Assembly (NCBI RefSeq): GCF_010183535.1
Contig: NC_071331.1
Coordinates: 4,774,001-4,838,000, forward strand
Direction of reading: 5' to 3'
From: Caenorhabditis remanei
Taxonomy: Eukaryota; Nematoda; Chromadorea; Rhabditida; Rhabditidae
DNA length: 64,000 nt
A model generated the notes under the pieces. It was not told the DNA's origin and ran no database searches. It worked only from the letters and a program-made list of their open reading frames with translations. Position numbers and translations under genes: made by a program. This document shows, in pieces, positions 36,484 to 48,273 of the stretch (position 1 is its first letter; every line of letters starts with the position of its first letter).

Positions 36484-36770
36484 GCAAGGCTGTCGCACAG
36501 CCGGCCGCGGCTTTTTTTCAAAGTTGCAAAACTTTGTTGTTTTTGAAAAAAGTTTTGCTGGTTTTTTGTTTTCTGGTACCAATCTGACAACCAGGGTTCG
36601 ACCCCACCTCGTGGCAAAACTTTTTTGTTTTTTGTTTTTGACTGTTTGGTACCAATCTGACAACCGGGGTTCGATCCCCACTCGTGCCAAAACTTTTTTG
36701 CTTTTTGTTTTTGACATTTTGGTACCAACCTGACAATCATGGTTCGACCCTACTGGTGTCAAAGCTGTTT
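36484..36770 (+). repeat. Three tandem B-box-bearing units behind a MITE terminus
   Basis: Starts with the CAAGGCTGTC family terminus and GCCGGCCGCGG. About three repeats of roughly 70 bases follow, each with GGTACCAA.CTGACAA, then a B-box-like GGTTCGA..CC, then a T-rich stretch. One such unit is inside the complete element at 6796-7019, so this copy has expanded its interior. Confidence 0.65.
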
Positions 36771-37153
36771 TTCATTTCATGTTGCTTTTTCGATGTCAGT
36801 TATGCGGTTTCTTGAAGAGAAGAGCAGCGAAAAGAGGGGACAACGATGAGCCCGAGTGGAATATACTAGATACACCAAATATGCGTAGATGAGCTGGCGG
36901 TCTCAATAACGATTGCACAAAAAATGGAGGAGTTTACTTATATTTCAATTCTAATTAATCAACTCTGTAGAAAAAAAGTGTTATTTTAATAGCTGACTGA
37001 AACCGGTGATGATTAAAAAAAACTTTCTGAAAAACCAAAAGATACTTTTTACAACGCAACTTATTTATTTAGAAAAAACGTTGAGGAAACTAAGAAATAA
37101 TTAAAGTTAAACATCGGAACAAGGATTCAATAAAATATTTAAATTAAAAAAAA

Positions 37154-39216
37154 TCATTTCTTGCCATGACCTTGATTTGAATTTTTGTCCTGAAAAATTG
37201 GATTTTAATACTAGTTTGACCCAAAAAAGAAAGAATTTACCCTTAGCTGTTTGACAGCTGCTCGTGTTGGATGCATTGATTGATGAGTGCAATTAGCTCC
37301 TGTCGGGCCACAGAGACTTCTCTTGCTCTTGGAGCAGGAACTGGAGCAGGGGCTGCAGGAGGAGCGGATGGACCTGGAGCCGATTGTCGCGGAACAGCTG
37401 GACGAGCAGAGCAAGGAGTTGCCGGAGCCGAAGGTGATGCCGCACGGCGACGCGTCGAAACTGGAGCCACCGGGGACAACGCTTGACTCGCACGTCTCCG
37501 TCGAGTAGTCGAGGGATCGACGACTACTGGAGCCATGGGAGATCCTGGAGGCGCAGGAGCAGCTGGAGGCGCAGGAGCTGGATCCACATTGACGGCTGCT
37601 CCAGCATCATTATTCCCTCGTTTGCAACTATGTGCATACGTTGCTTGTTCCAGACGTTGGGCTCTTCTATTCCTCCTTCCTGCTGGTGTGGCAACAGGAG
37701 CATTGTGGATAGTTGGAGGAACAGGTGCACTTCTGGCAGTCGGACGGGAGTGACGGGTGTGACGATCGGTTATTGGCGACGTGACAGAGTTTCCAGATCG
37801 TGTGTTCTGAAAATAGGGATATGGGTTAATTATTATTAAAATTTTCGGTTTCGACATCATGGTAGAAGTCAACCTCTAGGGACATCACTGATGGTCCGGT
37901 AATTGTTGGCATAAAGTGCATAAAAACTTACTTGGACTCTAACTACTGTGGCTCCTCTTAACTTCTTGGAAGCTCGATGGTGCCTTCTGGTTTGTGGAGG
38001 AGGTGCAACATTCACTGGAACGGCAACCTGCTCTGGCTCGGTGTGATCGAGTGCTGCTGACCGACCGATTCTCATATCAGGTTGACCATTTGAAGCAGAT
38101 TGAAGGCGTCTTCTAGTTGATGGAGTTGGTGTAGCTACGTCTACTGGAGTTGCCGCATCCTGTGGTTCTTGAGCTGCTGCTTCTGGAGCACCCATCGGTT
38201 CTGGCGCTGGCTCTGGATCGACATTCTGAAAATTGAAATGAGGAAATTTCGGAAACTTTCAGGACTGAAATTTTTCTTGTTATATTTTAAAACTTTCTGT
38301 TTTAACAGCATAGTAAAAGACAACTTCTTTTTGTCTCAGATAGTGCGATTGCCATAATTTTTGAAGTTCACAAATACTTACCTGGAGTCGTCCATTTCCT
38401 GCTCGTCCATTTCCAGCAAATCGCAGACGTCTTCTAGTTGGTGGAGCAATGACTGTGGAACCAGTAGATGATGAGGAGGCGACATCATTCACGGCTCTTG
38501 GCGATCTGGCTCCTTGTGGGGCATCATCTAAATGAACTACTTTTTTGTATTAAATTTTTGTACAAATTTTATTTGCCATTACCATTTTCAACGGGATCAT
38601 CGATCTCAGCTTGATCACTTTCTTCAGAATCCGGCTTATCAAGCGTAGCTTTTTCCAGTGGCATCTCCGTGACTGGTGCTACTGACGTCATCCTCTGCAT
38701 CCATTGATCCTCGACGGAACACTTCTTCTTCTGGAACACATGTTCGGGGCAGAATTTCTCATCCGACTCCCAAAAGTCCGGCTCCACTGGGAGAGTGACC
38801 ATGCTGTTCTTCCCGATGGCTGGTGACAAAGATGTGGAGCTCCTCTCCATAAAATTATGTAAGACGGCAATTTGGTTGGCACGATCTCTTCATATTTTTG
38901 CGAGAGTGTCCTGTTGCCGTGTCTCCAGACTGAGAGGCATTCCATCGATTACGATATGATGTCGTTTACTCCTTTCGGCGTTCTCTTCACTCCGTTTTTT
39001 GAAATAACCAGTCATCTCGAACAGCAACTCATCCTTCCCAACATCCTCTTTCAATAAGAGATTACATGAAAATGGTTGTTTAGTGACTCTCGGATTGTTT
39101 TTGATATTCGAGATGATCTCCTGATGATGGGCTGGTGGGATGGTGAAGTGCGGACGGAGGATGGCTTCCGCTTGCTCCGAGTACGTATTGCGGGTTACGG
39201 TAGGTGGTGAGGGATT
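37154..39216 (-). pseudogene. Broken SET-domain paralogue with intact Pro/Ala/Arg tail
   Basis: Minus strand. An exon from 39216 encodes LLLKEDVGKDELLFEMTGYF, related to the SET N-terminus of the other two genes. The core is then out of frame: KRSCQPNC and FYGEELHI lie in a second frame interrupted by a stop near 38860, and MVTLPVEPDFW in a third. The downstream exons are open and in phase: about 38583 upward to the second break, 38382-38527, 37932-38225 and 37241-37806. They give a tail rich in Pro, Ala and Arg, with repeats such as TRRRLRFAGNGRAG and TRRRLQSASNG. The last of these has a 4-base deletion relative to SET gene 1, so SMHPTRAAVKQLR falls out of frame. The final exon 37154-37189 (DKNSNQGHGKK) remains. 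No start exon was found. Likely a pseudogene, though the tail may still be expressed. Confidence 0.7.
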
Positions 39217-39379
39217 CTGAAAAAAAACACGGTTTGAGTTTTCACTGGTTTGAAAAAATTTCATTTTCATTGCATCGGAATGTTGTACTTGCAGTATGTG
39301 AGTGTACCACGGTCTCACTAATCATTTCACAATAACAGATTTACATGCTTTGTGATGATCAAAGAGTAAAACTTACTGT

Positions 39380-39800
39380 TTCTAGTTGACAACTTTTTTG
39401 TACAAAGCCTGTCTGAAGAGTTACATCATGAACTTCTTCGAGCCCATACAAAAAGTTGGTAAGCTACAAAAATGTAACTATACAGTAAAAAAAGTTCCGA
39501 AAAGGAATTTGCAAAAAAAATTCGCGGGCTGAATCGCAAGTGCGGCAAGGAGTTAACTGCAAGCGGATGAAATTCCTCCCAATTTTTTAACGAGGAACAT
39601 TGAATTTCAACCTAAACCCGTGTTTTAATCGATGTTTTCAACGCTTTTAAACGAGTTTATCTTGAAATTCAATGTTCCTCGTTAAAAAATCAGCTGGAAA
39701 TTACATCGTTTCGAGTTTAAGCTCCGCCCACAACTCCCTGCCGCACTCACATTTCAGCCCGCGAATTATTTTTTCGAAAATCCTCACAAAAGTTGACCAT
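39380..39800. repeat. Palindromic repeat upstream of the broken SET gene
   Basis: 39515-39640 and 39650-39775 are inverted copies (AATTCGCGGGCTGAA, CGAGGAACATTGAATTTCAA). Outside this is a partial GTTGACAACTTTTTTGTAC element, so one MITE may be nested in another. Confidence 0.65.
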
Positions 39801-40837
39801 TTTCAACTAATAACTGCTGTTTCTAAAATACCAGTCGGTTGACGCAGCCTACGGCTGCTCAACCTCCTTCCCTACACCACCCTTCTCAGTTTTACAGCGC
39901 CTGCGGCGCTTCCTAATTGATTAAGACAGTCGGGCCAAAATTATTTTCTACTTCTGGGTCGTTTAAAACTTTTCTTCACTTATTGGTAGTTTTTGTTAAC
40001 TGAGCAGTCCGTTCCGACAGGAAACAATTGAAACATCTATCCTTTCCTGACTACCTTTTACAAAATTTCTCAATGACTTTTTCTATCTCGATGGAAAGGA
40101 ATTTAGAATGAGACGTTTTTAAGTTTACCAATCTGAACTTTCTTCTTATGTTTTCCTTGTTTCAAAATAATCTCAATGAAGAACTGGAACATAATAACTC
40201 TTCGTTTTTCCCTCCTCAAAAAGCGAGAAATCATTTCAGATATCAATTGTTGACTTTTCTTACTGTTCGGCGGCGATGCCGCCTTCCTCCTCTAAGTATG
40301 GCAAGATAAAGCAATGAGTTTTAACACGATCGAATGGAAATCCCGAATCTTAGGATACGTAACAGAGAAAAGTCTTCCTCAGTTCTTCTTTCTTTTACTG
40401 GCTTTTTATTTTACCTTTACTGAATCTATCTTTACCCGAACTATTTTAAAATACAGAAAAAATGAAATTTGGTAACTTTTCTTTTTTCCATTCTTGAAAG
40501 TTTTTTTTTTGAAATTTTGACTGATCGGCGGCGATGCCGCCTCCCTCTAAAAAATGCGCGAAACTCGGAGCAAAAAAATCCAACTTTTCGGGAGTTTTGT
40601 ACTTTTTGGCTATTATCATTCAAAAGAGCAAATTCGAAACGATCAGGGTGCAAACTTATAGAGAATTCTAAACGCATACGGAAAGTCAATACCCTTGTTA
40701 GAAATTTGAATTTTCTATTTACATTATTATAACAATGCACGTGAAGTATGTTTTTTTAAGTTTTGATTTCCTCATGACGTTGCGGACAAAAATCATTCTG
40801 TAAACTGCCATCAGTTTCTGACTCGGTGTTTGTGAGA

Positions 40838-40921
40838 TTCCGCCTTCCGCCTTCGGCTTTTGGCCCAAAGTTTTTTTATTCCGCTTTCCGCCATTTCAAA
40901 AACCGCATTTCGCTCAACTCC
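40838..40921. repeat. Truncated TTCCGCC-type MITE
   Basis: TTCCGCCTTCCGCC followed by ATTTCAAAAACCGCATTTCG, matching the right end of the element at 31874-32444. The left terminus is lost. Confidence 0.65.
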
Positions 40922-41065
40922 GGTAGCGGTGTGGACAGTGTCAAATTAATATAACCCCTGTAACTTTTTTGTCCCACTAAATCTCGACAATAACAAAGAT
41001 ATTTTAACTTTCGTATACTGGCTGTCCATGTTCTTATCAAAACAAAAAACCAAAAACATTTCTGA

Positions 41066-41137
41066 CCTGGCGGGAACGAACTCACTACTCCATGCGTAAA
41101 AGTCATCTGCGTAGACCGCTACACCATACACGGCGCG
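41066..41137 (-). other. tRNA-like sequence with A and B boxes (minus)
   Basis: On the minus strand TGGTGTAGCGGTCTACGC fits an A box and GAGTTCGTTCCCGCC a B box at tRNA-like spacing, followed by T runs. The acceptor stem is not well formed. Confidence 0.4.
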
Positions 41138-41471
41138 GCTCGCCGCTTTCGAGAATGCAGTCAAGAAACAGCGAGACAGTAGTATTAGCTTGATGTTTTG
41201 AGCTTTCTACCACCCTGTCGGGACACACCCTAATCAACGCTATTTACTGTTGAAATCGTCATTGTCTCCAGAAGACGTCAAAATCAACTTTTTCGAAAAA
41301 CGAAAAGTTCGGGCATCAACTAAGACACATTTTCAATACATCTATCCAGGTTTCATAAAACTCGGCCCACTACGAAGGGAGTTATGGCTGGCAACAAACA
41401 AATACACAAACGGATCTGTTGAATATTATTAGTAAAGATCATAAAAGCAGGTGCTATGAGTTCAACTTTGA

Positions 41472-43578
41472 TCATTTGGTTCCCCCAATGATTTTTTCAT
41501 CATTCAAAAAAAAACTCACTGCAAATGTGGATGGCAATGGGTTGAAGTTGAATGATGGCAGGGGAAAATTCAGACGTGGCGCTCGCGGTGACGTGGCAAT
41601 TGGATCACGGAGAGGGAGAGGATGGATGCAAATTATTGGAGGATCGACAAGTTTAGGAGAAGTCGTTGGTACTTGAGCGACGGGAAGATTCTGAAAAAAA
41701 TTTAATTAAAACATTTTTCGATTCTCTGAAAATTTTCATTTTCTACGGGTCCCCAGAAACCAGAATTCCGGTCCAAAAACGTTACGACCCGGCCCGGATT
41801 CGAATTTTTGGACTTTTTCACTAAAATTATTTAAACAGCAAAAAAATTTTTAAACAGCTAAAAGTTTTAAAACTACTCACTTCCTCATTTTCACGAAGTC
41901 CTTGGAGAATCACTCCAGGAGCCGCCAATACTGGAAATGGACGAGTAGAAGCATCGGATGACGACGGTCTTGCAAATCCAGCCAACCTAGGGGCGATCGG
42001 TTCGATGTTTTCGATCTCATCTCCCGAGTCCGTTAAGGTGACGACAGTTGTGTAAGCAGCCTGGAAGGAAAATCAGTAATAACAACAACAAAATTGATTA
42101 ATTCTCACCGGACTCTCTTTCTGCGCCTTTCTCAATAATCTCTGCTTCTCCAATGGGCAGTCTTCCGGGTTCCATCTATGGTGAATACATTTCAATTGCT
42201 CCTTGAAATCCACACAATCGGATTCCAATGCCAGCGTCACCTCGTCCCCTCTCTTCATTGGTTTCCGAGCTATGACTATCAAATGAAGCTCGGATCCGAA
42301 TAGGTGACGGAGCTCGCATGTCGGCTGGCAAGACCGACGGATGTATTTTCCGACGGTCTCCGTTCTCCAGACCGACATGCAAATCTGCTCTTTGTCACCT
42401 CCCAACTTGATTCCATCATATAGGTGGTGACAATTTTCGCCTTCCATTTCTGATCTCTCCTTAGCTTCTGATTCCAGATAAATCCTTCCCGTCATCTCAA
42501 GGATCCATCCTCCGGTGCCGATGTCCTCCCTTACGATGACTCCTTGTTTTTTGTCGTCCTCATCAATCAGTCTTGCCTTCTGCTTTTTGCGGAAAGTGAA
42601 AACTTTTTCTCGAACTCCAGCTGGTCGCTCTCCGACGAGTTTGGGGTGGATGAATCCTTTCACAATGGGGGTGTATTCGTTGACGGCACCTTTGAGTACC
42701 GTGGACAAGGTGCTCTTCTCATTACAGTTTGGGATCTGAAATTGGGAAATGATTGAATGGAACTTTGAGAGTATCTCATGGTAATATTGATTGTCCTATC
42801 AAGTAGATTTTTAATGGATCGTACAGATCAAAAGTAGAGCTTCATTTTTGTAGTTGACAACTTTTTCTACGGACACTCCCAAGAGAGTTATGGTCATTTT
42901 AAGACGACAACACTATTTTACACTGAAATGGGCCGATTTGAGATTTCGAAGATATGTAACTTGCTAGGGAACGTCCGTACAAAAAAGTTTTCAACTACAA
43001 AAACAGAGTTCTACTATTGGTCTGTTCGATCCCATAAAATGTATTTTGTGGGACAGCTAGTTTTACTATGACACACTCACAAAGTTGGGCGTTTTCAACT
43101 GAAAAAAGCAAAACCTAACATACTTTTGAGTGGTACTGTATATCGTTGGAAAGCAAAGAAAACACGGATTCTAAATATCTATTCAATTTTTGCCCTCGAG
43201 GTCTGGCATTCAATAAAAATAAGGTCAAAGTTTGAAAATATAGCCTTTTTGGCCTAAAAAGCCTAAATCCTAATGCCTAAGGCTCCAAGTACCTTAAAAC
43301 GTAGTTTATATGAAAAACCAAGTCGAGACCTTGAATTTTCAGAGACTGAAAAGGATTTGAAAAAAAAAAGCAGAAATGTTTTTTTGGTCAAAAAATTTTG
43401 GACCAAAAACGCGAATTTTGTGTCTATTTATTTGTCTGTGTGTCCGAATGTCCAAAAATCCCAAAACTTAGTTATGTTTCACAGAAAGTTACAAAGATTT
43501 GAAAATTTTCAAACAACTTACTGTGCGAATTCTCAATTTTCCGCTTTTCGAGAAGTACTGCATCTTGTTTTGCGACAT
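41472..43578 (-). CDS. SET-domain protein 2 (MLL5/SETD5-like), intact
   Basis: Minus-strand exons 43522-43578 (start MSQNKMQYFSKSGK), 42109-42735, 41881-42060 and 41472-41690 give 360 residues with all junctions in phase. The SET domain lies at about 84-215, with GVIVREDIGTGGW, YIRRSCQPTC (150-159), MKRGDEVTLALE and the CIHH..CP cluster. YIRRSC in place of the catalytic Asn-His motif places it with MLL5, SETD5 and SET-9/26, proteins thought to act in HDAC-linked repression with weak or no methyltransferase activity. The linker has TVVTLTDSGDE, a SUMO-interaction-like motif. The last exon is Pro-rich and unrelated to the SMHPTRAAVKQLR tail of SET gene 1. A donor-like GTGAGT at 41514-41519 leaves open another, unseen 3' exon. 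Upstream, 43740-43980 is conserved with SET gene 1. Confidence 0.85.
42800..43225. repeat. MITE remnants in intron 1 of SET gene 2
   Basis: 42830-43080 carries the two-armed GTTGACAACTTTTT core (GTAGTTGACAACTTTTTCTA, and AAAAAAGTTTTCAACTAC). 43140-43220 is an arm of the 30177-type MITE. SET gene 1 intron 1 contains the second repeat type but not the first. Confidence 0.6.
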
Positions 43579-43739
43579 CCTTTCTCAATGAGCTCGTGGA
43601 GAAACGGAAGTTCTGAAAAAAGGGATCGATTAGAAAGAAACAAATATATAGGAGAGAAATAGACGGCAGAACATACATTCAAAAAAGAAGAGAAACTAAT
43701 TGTAAGATAACAATCGGGTTGGCGGGAGAGACGGACACC

Positions 43740-43980
43740 CATTCTCCCTTTTATCTCTGCCGGTCTCTATTACATCACACACTGTCTAACCGTCCAAGGC
43801 GCCACGGTCTGTCAAACAGTTTTATATGAGGGTATGTTGCGCCCAGCGGGTCGCACCCCTCATGAGGGGGCAGTGACTTTTTAGAACACACACGAAGGTT
43901 GGCATCGTGCCAAGATGAGGGAACAAGAGAGAGCGTCGGGGGTTCCGCATAGGATCAATGTTTCAGCGGCGGGTAATCAA
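43740..43980. promoter_or_regulatory. Conserved upstream region of SET gene 2
   Basis: Duplicate of 24060-24300, with the palindrome TTGGCATCGTGCCAA at 43899-43913. It starts about 160 bases upstream of the start codon. Confidence 0.5.
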
Positions 43981-44734
43981 AAAGGGTTATAATGATTTCG
44001 AAAAATCTCTGAATACTTGTTAAGATCGGAAATGTTCACATTTTCAATGAAAAAGTGAAACAATGTCAAAAAACGCCTCTTTCTCCGCGCCACAAAAATA
44101 TACTTGACAAGTATGCATCTTTGTGAAGACTCTTCTTAAGCTCCTCCCACTTTGGCAACAGTGCGGCATGGTTTTGTCGCGCCTTCCCTTCAAATCATTT
44201 TCAGCTGGATTTTTCAGAAAAATAGTGGGTTTTGAACTATTTTTGTAAAAAACACAGAAAATTGCACATAATTCGTTTTGCCAAAAAGGACAATCGAAAA
44301 TGAAATTTCAACAGCGGATCGGAAGAGAGTGCTGCAAGCAAAAAGATACTTTTTGAAAGGCATGATAAAAACGAATAGTATTTCTCAAATCTTAATCATG
44401 TACAAAAATATTTTTGAATTTTTGGTTTTTCTTTAAAACTTCAGCGATACAGTAGAAAAATTTATGCACAATTTCAGAAAACTTCTGATAACTTTAGAAC
44501 TACGCAGGAGGAAAACCAGATAAGAAATTTTAAAAAAGACTCATAGTCAGCTAATCGATTTTAGGTGAGAGGTTGGTAAGAAGACAGTGTGAAGGAGCAG
44601 AAGGAGAGGACACCGTTCACTGTCTCTTTCTCTTTCTCTTGCACCCTCTCTCTCTCTCTCAATCTGTCTTTTACCAGACAGTGTGTGTGTAAACATGTAC
44701 ATAAATTTTCTTACTAGGACGACCAAAACACCTC

Positions 44735-44749
44735 TTGGCACTTTGCCAA
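44735..44749. promoter_or_regulatory. Perfect NFI-type palindrome, copy B
   Basis: TTGGC-ACTTT-GCCAA, identical to 24796-24810, followed by GATCGTGTTG in both. Confidence 0.4.
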
Positions 44750-45488
44750 GATCGTGTTGGGGTAATTCTCCTGGTTTAATGTTCTGAACCTATTTACTGT
44801 TTCAAACGGTTATAATGAATCAAAGAAAGTTGTCTGAAAATCATTACGTAGCTAAACTCTAATGAGCGATGAGAAGTTAGAAGGGAGACACAGAATAATA
44901 AACTGTGGGAAAAATTATGTAATGTCTTATTTTAATTAACATATAAAATATTGTCATTTTTGAAATGTAAAAACTGAAACTGTGACTTTTTTTTAAACAA
45001 CCATAACCAAAAAGAAATCAGTTTCGTAAACCCCATAAAACAATAATCCAATGACTGTTATTTTGTTTTCGAACCTCAGCTATTTCAAACTAAAAGCTTG
45101 AATTCACCACCAATTCAATTTTCCACGACACGACAAACACGTTTACTTAGCGTGCACAGAAAGTTTCTTATCAGTGATGACCTCTTTTCTGTTGGTAACA
45201 AGCAATGGGTAATACAAAATAGTTATTTCAATGAAAATTGAAAAAATCGGATTCCTCAACGAAAACAAATTATAACAGAGACTCGATACAAATCTTATTG
45301 AAATTCTGAAACATGAAAAGTGTGAATTTGCAAATGTTTACAATTACTATTTCCTTTCCAAAAACGAATTTTTTGATGAATTTTCTTTTTTTCTCTGTTT
45401 CCAGTCTTTATGAATTATGTACTCCCGGCTATTTTCCATCATTATTAGTCTGTAAACACAGTATTATGTTTGTTTTAGTCAAAAAATA

Positions 45489-45555
45489 CTGTTTCAAAAC
45501 AACATTATCTGTGAATACTGGACGATTTTTGCAATGGTTCGCTGTAAAAACGTGA
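45489..45555 (+). ncRNA. Predicted 21U-RNA locus (core 45489-45496)
   Basis: CTGTTTCA followed by CAAT at 45532-45535, offset 46. The paralogous core at 28870 keeps the octamer, but its CAAT is four bases further away. Confidence 0.55.
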
Positions 45556-45779
45556 ATTTATTCAAATTTTGTAAGATAACCTAATGAAATTATTGAAAAT
45601 GTCGGAGTGGACTTTTAAAGGCAATAAGGTACAAATGTAAAAAATAAAGCAAACTGCTTATGTGAGCGGTGAGAAGGTAGAAACAGATTAATAGACCTCA
45701 TGGGAAAAATTATGAACGGTTTTATGGTTTGTGTGTTTATTTTTTTAAATAAGGAAAATTCTTACTGTAACCAAAAAAC

Positions 45780-45845
45780 CTGTTTCATGAACCTCTTAAA
45801 AATAATCCAATGGCCGTCATTTAGTTCTCGAATTGTCTTTTGAAA
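45780..45845 (+). ncRNA. Predicted 21U-RNA locus (core 45780-45787)
   Basis: CTGTTTCA followed by TAGT at 45822-45825, offset 45. Confidence 0.5.
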
Positions 45846-46124
45846 CTAAAAACTTCAATATTGAAATTCTGAAACATGAAAAGTGTGAATTTGCAAGTTT
45901 TTAGACAAAAATGTTTATAAAATTGCATTTTCAGATTTTTTATGTCTGGAAAAGGAATATTAGATGAGTTTTCATCATTTTTCCGTTGTTTCCAGTTTTT
46001 ATGAGAACTATTTACTTACGGCTATTTTCCATTATCACATTCAGTATTTTTGAACACAGTATTGTGTTTTTTTGTGAAAAAATAATGTTTCAAATCCACA
46101 TTATCTGTGAATATTGAACGATTT

Positions 46125-46771
46125 GGCTCTATTACAGTTTAGATGTCCTTTGAAAACTTGAACGTCCCAAAAAACACTTAGACGTCCCTTAAAACACTTA
46201 GACGTCCCTTGAAACACTTAGACGTCCTTTGAAACATTTAAACGTCCTTTCGGATCCCAAATATGTTTAAAAATGTTTAAAAGTCCCAAAAAACATTTAG
46301 ACGTCCCAAAAAACGTTTAGACGTCCCATTAAATATTGAGACGTCCCTTGAAGTCCGAAAATTTGGTTTTAAATACTTAGACGTCCCAAAAAACAATTAA
46401 ACGTCCCAAAAAACATTTAAACGTCCCAAAAAATGTTTAGACGTCCCTTCAACACTAAAAGCCACTGAAAGTGTTCAAGGGACGTCTAAATATTTTTTGG
46501 GACGTTTAAATGTTTTTTGGGACGTTTAAATGTTTTGTGGGACGTTTAAATGTTTTTTGGGACGTTTAAATCTTCAGAACTATATTTTGGGATTACAAGG
46601 GACGTCTAAACATTTTATGGGGCGTTTAAACGTTTTTTGGGACGTCTAAACTTTTGAAAGGACGTTTTAAAAAAATTAGAGTTTGAAAGGACGTTTAAGT
46701 GTTTCAAGGGACGTCTAAGTGTTTTAAGGGACGTTTTAGTTTTTAAAGGACATCTAAACTGTAATAGAGCC
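46125..46771. mobile_element. 647-bp repeat-filled MITE with 8-bp target duplication
   Basis: Termini GGCTCTATTACAGTTTAGA and its inverted partner. AACGATTT is duplicated at 46117-46124 and 46772-46779. The interior is an array of units such as GACGTCCCAAAAAACATTTA, switching strand near 46470 so that the two halves mirror each other. The paralogous site at 28893-28915 is empty and has one AACGATTT. Confidence 0.92.
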
Positions 46772-46982
46772 AACGATTTTTGCAATAAAATGATCAGGAT
46801 TATCCAATTGTTTTTCAACTAGGACTTAAAATTATGGGACTTAAAAAAAATTATATAGAGAGGGACACTGAGGGGACCGTGTAAATCTTATGTGGTAGTG
46901 GAGGGAGATAATATCGGGTTTAAAAGTGTAAACATTGCAAAATTGGGAAAATATCTAGAGGGAAAAAGGTACAGTATGAACA

Positions 46983-47050
46983 TATATAATCTGACGGGAA
47001 TTACTGTTAATGAACCACAAAATAAATGTTTTGGTGAAAGTGTGAAACAG
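46983..47050 (-). ncRNA. Predicted 21U-RNA locus (core 47043-47050, minus)
   Basis: Minus-strand core with YRNT CAGT and U at 47003, offset 47. Confidence 0.5.
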
Positions 47051-47874
47051 GTTAGAAAATTAAGTTGGTTGGTCCAAAAGTCTTCTTATCAGTATTCTAC
47101 CAAGATAGATAATATTTCATAACTTTTTAAAACGGATAATGTTTTTCTTTTACTGTGTAATGATTTGGATCTTTTTTCTGTTTTGATAAGTGAACAAGTT
47201 TCTAATCATAAAATTTTTGACTTTTAACGATGAAAACTCTCTATGAGATAATAGTTGATTCTTAAGTTAAGAAGTAATCAGAAATTTATAAACTGAAAAC
47301 TTTTCCGTTTCTTTTTAAAATTGAAATAAGTATCATTTCAATTTTTCGATGAATAAACTCCCAATTTGTTTGGGCTAGCTTCAAGACTTTACCTTTGCGG
47401 ATTTCTATTTTAATCCAAAAGCGTAATCAGCAGTTAAAAAACCCCAAAAATGCAGTTTCAGAGATTCCATAATTTTGTTGGAGTGAGTGTACAGCGTTGA
47501 ATAGCTAAAAACAAATAGTAATACGTGTATGAGTAGAAACCGATTTAAACCAAAACGTTTCCTGTTTTGAATAAGCAATAAATCGCTACTCATTTTTCGA
47601 AATTTCAATGTTTTATCTGCTGTGCAAAATATCCATGAAACTCCTCTAAAAAAGTCAACCGAAAAAAGCCAAAAAGTAGCAATTTATTTGGAAGCGAAAA
47701 GAAATTAGAAACGGGTGGGCATTTAAATTTATTTACGTAGAATAAAAGTTGTTACTGATAAGATAGCAAATTACCGGTTTGTGCAGGCAACACGTTAGTG
47801 TTACCACTGGCTTTCAAGTTAAACTCATTCAACTATTAATATGTGGTTATTGGGGTAAACTTTGAGAACATGTT

Positions 47875-47941
47875 CTGTTTCATCTTGGGAAAATTACATC
47901 TGCAATTTGAAGTCTAGCATTAAACGCAGCACAATCTTCGG
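47875..47941 (+). ncRNA. Predicted 21U-RNA locus (core 47875-47882)
   Basis: CTGTTTCA followed by CATT at 47918-47921, offset 46. Confidence 0.55.
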
Positions 47942-48273
47942 CTCATTTTCTGAAAGAGGTCATACATCAAATTCTCTAATAGAGTATACTTTCACGTGCA
48001 CCATGGAGGTGCGATTTGACAGCTTTGATACACAGCTCATAACAGTTTTAAATCAAATTTCCTAACCTACCTTCAAGAGAACTTTATTGTAAATCTGCGT
48101 CAATTCATGTAAAAAATATTTTTTAACTAAAATAGCGCAGCCCCTTCAAAGTTGTAAGAAATGTAACTTAACTATTAACATACGGTCGATATGTAGACTA
48201 CATTGGTACAGTTAGATTCTAATAACAGCAATTTATTCACCAAAGAAAACCAGAACCTAGGATCAGAAACCAT

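Larger units (their letters stand above)
39801..41471. other. Intergenic, no protein gene seen
   Basis: Contains two short palindromic blocks with CGGCGGCGATGCCGCC (40266 and 40524), a similar GCAGCCTACGGCTGC at 39845, and a truncated TTCCGCC MITE at 40838-40921. A tRNA-like sequence lies on the minus strand near 41066-41137. Confidence 0.5.
43981..46124. other. Non-coding duplicated segment, copy B
   Basis: No protein gene seen. It matches the DNA flanking SET gene 1 without the hAT element. It contains CT and GT microsatellites at 44630-44695 and 21U-type cores at 44797, 45489 and 45780. Confidence 0.6.
46780..48273. other. Non-coding duplicated segment, copy B continued
   Basis: No protein gene seen. 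21U-type cores at 47043 (-) and 47875 (+). 48040-48110 is similar, inverted, to 53520-53590. Confidence 0.55.

Noticed and set aside
36450..36762. Overlapping minus-strand open frames of about 95 codons
   Set aside because: Three tandem copies of a 70-base non-coding repeat with B-box-like motifs produce repeating peptides in all frames.
37280..37839. Plus-strand open frames of up to 118 codons
   Set aside because: Antisense shadows of the G/C-rich tail of the broken SET gene, whose minus-strand exons have splice sites and paralogues.
41419..41676. Plus-strand open frame
   Set aside because: Antisense to the last exon of SET gene 2, which fits the splice structure of its paralogue.
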